Below the pieces are notes generated by a model. It worked only from the letters and a program-made list of their open reading frames with translations. It was not told the DNA's origin and ran no database searches. 64,000 nucleotides of DNA from Platanthera guangdongensis. Taxonomy: Eukaryota > Streptophyta > Magnoliopsida > Asparagales > Orchidaceae. Shown here one piece after another: positions 35,651 to 44,336 of the stretch. The DNA lies in contig CM077155.1 in the NCBI GenBank assembly GCA_039583875.1, positions 8,358,043 to 8,422,042 of the forward strand, written 5' to 3'. The translations under genes were made by a program, and so were the position numbers. Position 1 is the stretch's first letter, and each line of letters starts with the position of its first letter.

Positions 35651-36528
35651 CGGGGCAAGGGAATTGGATCGAAGCTCATGATGAGCGGTTGGTGCGGGAA
35701 TGGAAGTCCCTCGTCTTGGAGTGCATAGCAAGGGGCGAGTCTAGCATGGCTCGGTTAAACTGGATTGAAATGCAGAATGACTTGTCTGATCGTATTCGGG
35801 AAGCGACTCGTTTGGATGTGGAGCTTCAGCCATTCGTGGTGGAAGCTCAAAAAGGCGAGAGCAGCGCTTGGGAGATGATTGACGGGATTCTGAGGAAGGA
35901 TGAAAGGATTTGTGTACCGCAGTTCGGCAAGCTCCGTGAGGAGTTGATGTTTGAGGCTCACTTCACAAAGTACTCCATTCATCCGTGCAGTACAAAGATG
36001 TACTTGGATATGAAGAGATCCTTTTGGTGGCCTGTACTGAAGCGGGACGTAGCTTTGTACGTGAATCGATGTCAAACTTGTGCCTAGGTGAAGGCCGAGT
36101 GTCAGAAGCCGGGCGGGTTCCTGAAACCTCTTCCAATCCCCGAATGGAAATTCGATGACATCTCCATGGATTTTGTGCATGGGTTACCTAGATCGCAGCA
36201 CAGCAACGACGCGATTTGGGTGATTGTGGATAGCTTAACCAAAGTGGCTCACTTCATCCCAAACCGGAAGGAGGACAACGTGGAGAAGCTGGTGGAGTTG
36301 TATGTTCGCAACATTGTGCGACTATATGAGATTCCTAAAAGTATAGTCAGCGATCGTGATGGACGTTTCACGTCCAAAGGCTGGAGGTTGGTTCAGAAGA
36401 GTCTCGGTACGAAGGTAAAGTTCAGTACGGCTTTCCATCCTCAAACTGACGGGCAAACCGAAAGAACGAACCGTACTATGGAGGATATGTTGAAGATGTG
36501 TGTTCTTGACTTCGACAAGAAATGGGAG
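35651..36528 (+). pseudogene. Integrase, N-terminal and core part
   Basis: H-H-C-C zinc finger near 35960-36085 (EAHFTKYSIHP, then CQTCA), followed by a TAG at 36085 where QVKAE is usual. The core carries the first Asp in WKFDDISMDFVHGLP, the second in SDRDGRFTS, and the Glu in FHPQTDGQTERTNRT. The reading frame stops at the insertion of the copia element after KKWE (36528). The remaining part resumes at 49505. Confidence 0.85.
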
Positions 36529-36673
36529 TGTTGGGTACATTGGTTTAAATGTACCTGATTTGAAGAACCCTCACCCAACTCAATGATATACATCAATATG
36601 TATTTGATGTATTTTGAGTTACCTTGTGCAGGTTAAGTATTTGCAGGAAAGAAGTAAAAGTTTCTAAGTCCAT

Positions 36674-37580
36674 GTGTCGACACCCAGAGGGGAAGTGTCG
36701 ACACTTAAGAAGACTTGTGTCGACACCCAGGCAAGCAGTGTCGACACTTGGAGTCATTGTGTCGACATCAGGGATGTTGAGTCGACACCAGACAGAAAGT
36801 GTCGACACAAGGAGCTGTGTCGACACTCAGTGAAGAAAAGACAGTGAAGCTGTGTCGACACTTAACAGTTGTGTCGACACCCAGTGAAGATGTGTCTACA
36901 TCAGAAAGTGTCGACACTTGGAGGCTGTGTCGACACTCAGCAAAAGTCAGCAGAGACTAAGTACAAGTGTCGACACTCAGAACAATGTGTCGACACTCAA
37001 CAGAAGAGTCAACACTTGAAGTAAGTGTCGACACCCAGAACAATGTGTCGACACTTAGCAGAAGAGTCAACACTGGAAGTAAGTGTCGACACCCAGAACA
37101 ATGTGTTGACACTTAGCTGAAGACTCGACACTTAGTAAAGATTAGCAAAGTTCAAGAATATTCTAAGTACAACTGTCGACACTAATGGAATGTGTCGACA
37201 CTCAGCCAGAGTCTCGACAGAAGAAGAAAGTGTCGACACCCAGAGCAATGTGTCGACACTCAACAAGTATCAACACTGAAGAGATGTGTCAACACCAAGA
37301 AGCAGTGTCGACACTTAACAGTTTCAACACATGAAGATGTGTCGACACAAAGGAGATGTGTCGACACTTAGAAGAATTCAGCAAGATACTGAAGTACAAG
37401 TACTTGTGTCGACACTCAATTATCTGTGTCGACACATGAAGAAGAAGTAGTGTCGAGATACAAAATCTACAACACAAGGAGTTGTGTCGACACCTTGTAG
37501 GCTAGTGTCGACACTTAGACAACATGTGTCGACACTTGGTCTATAAGTGTCGACACTTAAAGACAGAAAGTCTCGACACT
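36674..37580 (+). repeat. GTGTCGACAC palindrome array (5' LTR)
   Basis: About 27 exact copies of the 10-bp perfect palindrome GTGTCGACAC plus around nine one- or two-base variants in 0.9 kb, most 12-35 bp apart. Spacers are short and partly related (CCAGAACAAT, CTCAGCAGAAGAGTCAACACT). Each copy contains a central CpG, and several variants are CpG to TpG or CpA changes, as expected for methylated cytosines. The array ends about 135 bp before the TATA box. Confidence 0.9.
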
Positions 37581-37714
37581 TTCAGACAGACAGAGAATTT
37601 TTCAAGAACTGACTGGATGACTTGACAGCTGCCATTCCAGCCGGTCTACAGCACCTGTCAGAGTTGTCAGAATTCAGTTAAGGACCGGACCAGCCGGTTA
37701 CCATGAAGAAGGCC

Positions 37715-37723
37715 TATAAATAG
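37715..37723 (+). promoter_or_regulatory. TATA box of the 5' LTR
   Basis: TATAAATAG within GGCCTATAAATAGGCC, itself a near-palindrome. It is the only strong TATA consensus in the LTR and lies just downstream of the palindrome array. The 3' LTR has the same box at 48647-48655. Confidence 0.75.
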
Positions 37724-38669
37724 GCCTATGCTGTCTACAGAAATTGATTGATCAAGGGATTGATGAAGTGGTTCAAGTGATCATTCACAAGAGAAACACA
37801 CAAGAAGATCTAGCTTTCAAGTGAAGATCTAAGAAGTTGGAGAGAGAGAGCTCCATCCAAGAAATCAGCTGTTGGAACCCAGCTGAGAAGAAGGATTCAG
37901 ATTGGTCTGAATCTTAAAGAAGCAGAGATCAAGGATCAACTGCAGAGGAATCAGTCTTATTGTGTTCTACTTTCAAGAAGCTTTGAAGAAAGCCAAGTCA
38001 GATTGATTTCAGCTGAGTTCTTCCAAGAACTCATCAAGAATCTCACAACTTATCTCTCTTTCATCTAAGTTGTTGAGTTTATACATTTTGTATTCATTAT
38101 AACTTGTAGGATCCTTAGGGATCTGAGATTGTAAGCCTGTAATTATAAAGGCTGAGGGTAGGAGAGTTAAATCTCTGAGTGTAGGCCTTTGTGGCTGAGT
38201 GTAGGCCTTTGTGGCTGAGTGTAGGCCTTTGTGGCTGAGTGTAGGCTTTTTGGAATAGCTGAGTTGTAGGGCCTTGGGCCTGAGGTGTAGGAGCCTGTTT
38301 TGGGTTCTGAGTTAGTGGAGAAGTTTGGCCGAATCTAGTACACTGCTAGATAGGCGAAGGGGGAAAGTGGATGTACCCAAAGCTTGGGGAACCACTATAA
38401 AACTCTGTGTCTACTGTGTTTGCTGAGTTGCTGTGATTGCTGAATGTGTGCTGTGTTAAATTAAATATAATTCTGTGATATTATCTGTTTGCTGCCTAAA
38501 AAGTTAAAAAGATTCAAGTCACCTATTCACCCCCCCCCCTCTAGGTGCTTAGGGACAATATCTTTCATGTGGTATCAGAGGGAGGTTCCTCAAAAAGGAC
38601 TAATAGTCTGAGGAGATCCTGTGGCAGATTCAGGTTAAGTCAATTACAGATTCAAGAAAATCAAGAACC

Positions 38670-40715
38670 ATGGGTTCCACTGAAAATCACAAGGAATTGG
38701 GATCCATGAAATTACCTATATGTAGGAAGGAAATCTTTGGCATATGGAAGGAAAGGGTGAGGCTGTTTATGGAGGCCTCAGACCCTAGAATTTATATCAC
38801 AGTAAAGGAAGGGTCATATGTGCCCATGAAGGTGTCAGTCTTGGATGCAAATCAAAGAACACCAAAGGATTTCTCAGAAATGACAAAGGATGAAATTATT
38901 CTAGCCACTATGGATAAGAGGGCTCAGAACATCATAGTAAGTGTCATAGATGATGCAACTTTTCAGAATCTAATATACTGTAAGATAGCCAAAGAGATGT
39001 GGGATACTCTTATTGTCTATATGGAGGGTTCTGAAGAAGTTAGGCAAGACAGAAAATCCTTGCTAAATCAAGAGTATGAAAGTTTTAGACAAGGAAAGGG
39101 TGATAGCATAACTGAGTGTTATAAGAAATTCTACAGAATTGTGAATGAACTCATGTCCTATGGCAGAGAGTTCAGTAATTATGAACTCAATGACAAGTTT
39201 CTAAGGTCCCTAACTAAAGATTGGGACACCAAGATCTGTGCCATTAGAGAAATGACTAAGTTGTCAGAAATTCCTCCACCTACACTGTTTGGCAAACTGC
39301 TGTCATATGAAATGCAGTTGACAGTGAGGAAAGAAGAGGAGAAATCCACAAGAAATGAACACAAGGAAAGAACAGTGGCCTTTAAATCAGAAGCCCCCAG
39401 AAAGTATAGAAGTAAGTCACCTTCTCCTCCACCAAGAGCAGCAGAATCTGAGTCAGATGAGTCAGTCAGTACAAAGTCTGAAAGCAGTGAAAGTGATGAA
39501 GACTTTGTTGCCTTTACAAGACATTTCCAGAAGTTCTTAAAGAAGAAACAATGGAGGACAAGGCCTTCTACATCACAAGGAAAGGAAGACTCTTATCAGA
39601 AAAAGAGATCTTCAAAGAAAGACAAGAAAAAGTCAAAGTCTAGCAAAGATACACAGTCAAAAATTGTGTGCTATTACTGTAATAGACAAGGTCATGTGAT
39701 AGCAGATTGTCCAGAGAAGAGAAAGGAGTCTAGTGACAAGAAGAAGACTCATTTCAAAGGCAAGAAAGAAAAGTCATTTGTTGCCAAAAAGGAGAAGACC
39801 CTGTCAGATATCTCTTCTTCAGAAACTGAGTCAGATGCTGAGACATATATAGGGTTGTTTGCTGAAGAAGAAGAAGAAGAAGAGTTCATGCAGATTATGG
39901 AGTCTATATATGAACAAGAAGACTGTCAGTGCCAAGGACTAATGGCATTGACTGAAAATGACAAAATCCTGGAGCAGCCAGGACCTAGTAAGGTACAAAT
40001 TTTAACTTTTAGTTCAATTTCTTGTGCCAGTACAGAATCAGATTCATCCTCATCAAATGATGAGAGTGCATCTGAGTCTGAAGCAGATATTCATCAGTTG
40101 ATAGATGAATACAAGGTTCTGTTGCAAGCTTACAAGAAGAGCAAGTCCCTAGCCAAAAGTCAGGCAAAAGAAATTGCTATTCTTAAAGCTGCTGCAACTG
40201 AGTTTGAGAAGTATTTTGATCAAAAGCTTAATGAGATAGCCAGATTGAAGCACATAACTGTGATTCAAATGGGAACTATAACATATAAGAATGATCAAAT
40301 CAAGAGTCTGGAGATTAATCTTCAGAAGGAAAAGGACTTAGTTGCTAGGTTTTCTAAACCTAAGTCAGTTCTACCTTTAATTGATGAATTTGTTCATCAC
40401 AAAGGCAAGGCTGGACTGGGTTTTACAAGACCTGCAAGGACTGTTCAGTCCAAGTCCAAGTCCAAGGGCAAAGCCCCAACACTCAACAAGCCAGCCGTGG
40501 ATAAAACAGCTAAGACTGTACCTAAGCAAAGGTACAATAAGTTTGAGTGTTGGTGTTGTGGCAAGGTTGGCCACTTTGCAATGGACTGTTGGCACAATGC
40601 TAGTGCCAAAGTGAGTAGCAAACTGCCTATTGGAAAACCAGTAGGTAGCTTTCTCAGAATGCAAACTAACAAGTACCAAGGACCCAAGAATTCTTTGGGT
40701 TCTAAGGTTCATTAA
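38670..40715 (+). CDS. Gag of the inner copia element, intact 681 codons
   Basis: Forms the virus-like particle core and binds element RNA. The frame starts ATGGGTTCCACTG at 38670. A UBN2-type capsid domain spans about residues 15-215 (LFMEASDPRIYITV, MWDTLIVYMEG, FYRIVNELMSYGREF). A basic/Ser-rich linker follows, then a first CCHC knuckle at residues 334-347 (CYYCNRQGHVIADC). Next come acidic clusters (EEEEEEEF), a putative coiled coil near 480-560, and a second CCHC knuckle at 627-640 (CWCCGKVGHFAMDC). Two knuckles nearly 300 residues apart are unusual. The TAA at 40713 is in frame with pol, which follows 6 bases later. Confidence 0.9.
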   Translation: MGSTENHKELGSMKLPICRKEIFGIWKERVRLFMEASDPRIYITVKEGSYVPMKVSVLDANQRTPKDFSEMTKDEIILATMDKRAQNIIVSVIDDATFQNLIYCKIAKEMWDTLIVYMEGSEEVRQDRKSLLNQEYESFRQGKGDSITECYKKFYRIVNELMSYGREFSNYELNDKFLRSLTKDWDTKICAIREMTKLSEIPPPTLFGKLLSYEMQLTVRKEEEKSTRNEHKERTVAFKSEAPRKYRSKSPSPPPRAAESESDESVSTKSESSESDEDFVAFTRHFQKFLKKKQWRTRPSTSQGKEDSYQKKRSSKKDKKKSKSSKDTQSKIVCYYCNRQGHVIADCPEKRKESSDKKKTHFKGKKEKSFVAKKEKTLSDISSSETESDAETYIGLFAEEEEEEEFMQIMESIYEQEDCQCQGLMALTENDKILEQPGPSKVQILTFSSISCASTESDSSSSNDESASESEADIHQLIDEYKVLLQAYKKSKSLAKSQAKEIAILKAAATEFEKYFDQKLNEIARLKHITVIQMGTITYKNDQIKSLEINLQKEKDLVARFSKPKSVLPLIDEFVHHKGKAGLGFTRPARTVQSKSKSKGKAPTLNKPAVDKTAKTVPKQRYNKFECWCCGKVGHFAMDCWHNASAKVSSKLPIGKPVGSFLRMQTNKYQGPKNSLGSKVH

Positions 40716-40727
40716 TCTGTTTTGCAG
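40611..40727 (+). other. Gag-pol junction: in-frame stop inside an intron-like segment
   Basis: GTGAGT at 40611 (after AAA) and TTTTGCAG ending at 40727 bracket 117 nt, exactly 39 codons in phase 0, containing the gag TAA at 40713. Copy 1 has GTGTAC at 22362 and TTTTGCAG ending at 22472 at matching places, 111 nt, also phase 0, with TGA at 22455. Removal would fuse Gag and Pol in frame. Alternatively the stop could be read through. Neither route is shown by sequence alone, and the donor in copy 1 is weak. Confidence 0.45.
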
Positions 40728-42413
40728 GTAAGTCCAAGTTGCCATGCCACAATATGGTACTTGGACAGTGGATGTTCTAGACATATGACTGGAACAAAGA
40801 GATTACTAAGGGACTACAGTCCAATCAAAGATGGTCCAAAAGTCACCTTTGGTGGTTCTAAAAAAGGAATCATCAAAGGGTTTGGTAACATTTCTAGTAA
40901 CTTAGTTACCATTACTCAAGTGGCTTATGTTAAAGGGTTGAAACACAACCTAATAAGTATAAGTCAATTAAGTGATGTAGGGTATGACATCTCATTTGTT
41001 AAGAATGGTTGTCATATCAAGAGGTCAACTGATCAAGAGATCATTTTGACTGGCTATAGAAAGAGGAATGTCTACTGCCTAGACATTATGTGTGAGACCA
41101 ATGGTTCTCAAGTGTGTCTTGTAGCTGATGAGACAGTCTCTCATTGTGTCAAATGGCACAAGAGGCTAGCTCATCTAAATTACAAGATAATTGACAAACT
41201 CTTTAGCCAAGAGTTAGTGAGGAATGGTCCTCAAGTTAAGTGTGTTAAAGATGGTATTTGCTCAGCTTGTCAAAAGGGCAAGCAGACTAGATCCACCTTT
41301 AGAAGCATAGAAAACAAAGATGCTGTGAGGTGTTTATACCTCTTGCATATGGATCTCTTTGGTCCAATGCCAGTTCACAGCCTACGTAGGAAGGTCTATG
41401 CCTTTGTAGTTGTAGATGACTACTCATGGTTTTCCTGGGTGTTCTTCTTAAGATAGAAATCTGAAACACCTAGTGTCTTCTATAGCTTTGTCAAGCAAAT
41501 TCAGAATGAACTAAATAGTACAGTGGTCAAAATAAGAAGTGACCATGGTACTGAGTTTCAGTCTGATAGCATGACAAAACTATGTGAAGACTTTGGGATC
41601 TTTCAAGAGTTTTCTTCACTTAGAACACCTCAGCAAAATGGCATTGCTGAGAGGAAGAATAGAACCTTGATTGAGGCTGGTAGGACCCTATTAAGTGATA
41701 CATCACTACCAGAATATTTATGGGCTGAAGCAATTAATACTGCATGCCATGTTATTAATAGGGCTACCATAACTAAAGGCCTCAACAAGACCCCCTATGA
41801 GGTTGTGAAAGGCAGAAAACCAAACCTATCCTACTTCAGGATCTTTGGTTGCAAATGCTTCATACTTAACAATGGAAAGTCTTACTTAACTAAGTTTGCT
41901 GCCAAGTCCCAAGAGGGAATTTTTGTTGGGTACAGCAACATTAGTAAAGCTTATAGAGTCTACAACTTGTCAACTCAAGTTGTAGAAGAAACTGTACATG
42001 TAGTATTTGATGAGACTAAACTTATAAACAATGAGTTATCTAGTAGTGTATGCAGCCCCACAGGTTTAACAAAGAAAATGGACAAGCTCACTCTAGAAGA
42101 AGAATCTACTGCAAGACAGCAAGTAGAAGACAGTGGCTGTTGTCCAGGGGGAGTACTACATGTACCAAATGCAGAAGAAGTATAAGGAGTACAGCAGGAT
42201 GATGAAACTGAAGAGGTTCAACCAGAAGTCAGGATGCCTCCAGCCAATAGGCATCTTAGAGATCATCAAGTAGAACAGATTATTGGAGATCCAAGACAAG
42301 GGGTACAAACAAGGAGCAGAAACCTGAATGCAGCAGTCTACTCCAGCTTTCTATCCCAAGTTGAACCTAAGAAGTTTGAATAATCCATCAAAGACCCTCT
42401 TTGGATTGAGGCT
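40728..42413 (+). pseudogene. Protease and integrase of the inner copia element
   Basis: The protease has an intact catalytic motif (WYLDSGCSRHMTG near 40758). The integrase zinc finger (HCVKWHKRLAHLNYK, CSACQKGK) and core follow with all three acidic residues visible: Asp in HMDLFGPM, Asp in RSDHGTEF, Glu in NGIAERKNRT. Three stops in this single frame break it: TAG 41454, TAA 42183, TAA 42381. No frameshift occurs. The linker to RT is Glu/Gln-rich. Confidence 0.88.
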
Positions 42414-43889
42414 ATGCAAGAAGAACTCAATCAATTCAAGAGATGCAAGGTCTGGGAGCTTGTTCCTAAACCTAAAGACCACAATATAATTGGAACCAAG
42501 TGGATCTATAGGAACAAGATGGATGAACAAGGAGTCATCATTAAGAACAAAGCAAGACTAGTTGCTAAAGGATATAGGCAGGAAGAAGGTCTTGATTTTG
42601 ATCAAACCTTTGCTCCAGTAGCCAGACTGGAAGCCATAAGAATATTCCTGGCCTATGTAACCTTTCAAGGATTCAAAGTTTACCAAATGGATGTCAAGTC
42701 AGCATTTCTAAATGGTAATCTTAAAGAAGAAGTCTATGTGGAACAACCCTCAGGTTTTGTTGATTCAACTCTACCTAATCATGTCTATAGACTTAGGAAA
42801 GCTTTATATGGGTTAAAGCAAGCCCCTAGGGCTTGGTATGAAACCCTGTCTAGTTTCCTCATTGAGAATAAGTTCACAAGGGGGAAAATAAACAAGACTC
42901 TATTCCTTAGGGAATCTAGAGGCAAAGTAATACTAGTCCAAATATATGTAGATGACATTATATTTGGGTCTACTGAAAGTAGCCTTTGCAAAAAGTTTGC
43001 AAAGCTAATGCAAGGTCAATTTGAGATGAGTAGTATGGGAGAGCTAAAGTTCTTCTTGGGTCTCCAAGTAAGACAGACTGAGAGTGGTTTATCCATATGT
43101 CAGTCCAAGTTCACCCTAAAACTCATAAGAAAGTATGGTATGGATTCATCCAACACCATGAAGACTCCTATGGGGTCAAGTATGTCTCTTAGCAAGGATG
43201 ATGCAGGGAAACCTGTAGATGAAACCTTGTATAGAGGGATAGTTGGCTCCCTATTATACTTGACTGCAAGTAGACCAGATATCATGTATGCTACATGTGT
43301 TTGTGCTAGGTATCAAGTCTGCCCTAAAGAGTCTCATTTGAGTGCAGTCAAAAGAATATTGAGATATCTAAAGGGCACTCCTTATCTAGGCCTCTGGTAC
43401 CCTAGGAATGAGAATTTTGATCTAACAGGTTATTCAGATGTAGACTTTGCAGGATGCAAAGAAGATAGAAAAAGCACTACTGGAACCTGTCAATTCCTAG
43501 GTGGAAGACTGATTTCATGGAGTAGCAAGAAGAAAACAAGTGTGGTTATCTCCACTGCAGAATCAGAGTATGTGGCTGCAGGAAGTTGCTGTGCTCAACT
43601 TCTGTGGATACAACATCAGCTAGAGGACTATGGATTTCAGGTAAGTAGAACTCCACTCTTCTGTGATTCTACTAGTGCTATTTCAATAGCCAATAATCCT
43701 GTATCTCATAGTAGAACAAAACATATTGAAATTAAATATCATTTTCTTATGGAGCATGTAGAAAGAGAAGATATTTTACTTGAATATGTTAAAACAGATG
43801 AACAACTAGCTGATATGTATACTAAGCCCCTAAAAGAAGCTAAGTTCAATAGGTTTAAGATTGAACTAGGAATGATAAACTTAGAGTAA
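42414..43889 (+). pseudogene. RT and RNase H of the inner copia element, open 491 codons
   Basis: Same frame as gag and protease. RT motifs in order: [44 protein letters not shown] (first catalytic Asp), [12 protein letters not shown], and YVDDIIFGS with the catalytic DD near 42950. RNase H starts near 43250 ([15 protein letters not shown]) with [20 protein letters not shown] and [10 protein letters not shown]; the end [15 protein letters not shown] leads to TAA at 43887. All catalytic residues appear intact, but upstream stops isolate this block. Confidence 0.9.
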
Positions 43890-43920
43890 GTTTATAGTAT
43901 TGAAATTAGCTAAGTAAAAA

Positions 43921-44177
43921 GGTGTCGACACACAGAGATTTCTGTGTCGACACAGATAGTAGGTGTCGACACTTCAGGGAAAAGGTGTCGACACATCTAG
44001 GAAGTTGGTGTCGACACTTCAGAATATTAGTGTCGACACATGACAAGTTGATGTCGACACAACCAAAGTGGTGTCGACACATAAACAAGTGTCGACACAT
44101 ATAATCTGTTGACTAAACTTGTGTCAACACTTATGTGTCGAGACATTATAAGTCAGTGTCGACACTTATTGCCAGTA
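43921..44177 (+). repeat. Internal GTGTCGACAC palindrome array
   Basis: Nine exact GTGTCGACAC palindromes and several variants (ATGTCGACAC, GTGTCAACAC, GTGTCGAGAC at 44135-44144) immediately after pol and before the accessory frame. This is a second, shorter version of the LTR array placed inside the element. The apparent open frames on both strands here are repeat translations. Confidence 0.88.
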
Positions 44178-44229
44178 TCGACACCATTCAAGTTGGATGC
44201 CCGCCTTTTCATCTTCAAAATTAGAAAGG

Positions 44230-44238
44230 TATAAATAG
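44230..44238 (+). promoter_or_regulatory. Putative internal promoter TATA box
   Basis: TATAAATAG, identical to the LTR box, 50-60 bp after the internal array and about 100 bp before the accessory ATG at 44337. A pyrimidine-rich CTCTCTTCTCTCCAG ending at 44317 lies between them and could alternatively act as a splice acceptor for a subgenomic RNA from the LTR. Confidence 0.55.
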
Positions 44239-44336
44239 GGTTTTGCCTTTGTTTGTCGACACGCTTTCAAAAGTTTCGAGACCAAAACTTCTGTGTTGAC
44301 ACCTCTCTTCTCTCCAGTCTAATTATTCAAACCCTA

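Larger units (their letters stand above)
36529..38567 (+). repeat. 5' LTR of the inner copia element
   Basis: Contains the palindrome array (36674-37580), the TATA box at 37715-37723, and a tandem repeat of about 20 bp (GAGTGTAGGCCTTTGTGGCT and a variant) at 38175-38250. A run of C near 38531-38539 and the end ATATCTTTCA follow. TGGTATCAGAGG at 38570 is the initiator tRNA-Met primer site. Confidence 0.92.

Noticed and set aside
36593..36833. Small Cys/His/Arg-rich or Ser/Thr-rich proteins encoded on both strands of the GTGTCGACAC arrays (also 43906-44104, 47525-47765, 48134-48331)
   Set aside because: They are translations of the repeated palindrome in different frames, with no conserved start or family.
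36674..37580. CRISPR array
   Set aside because: Regular short repeats with spacers suggested it, but the unit is a 10-bp palindrome, spacers are only 5-40 bp and partly repeated, there are no cas genes, and the array lies in both LTRs of a plant retrotransposon.
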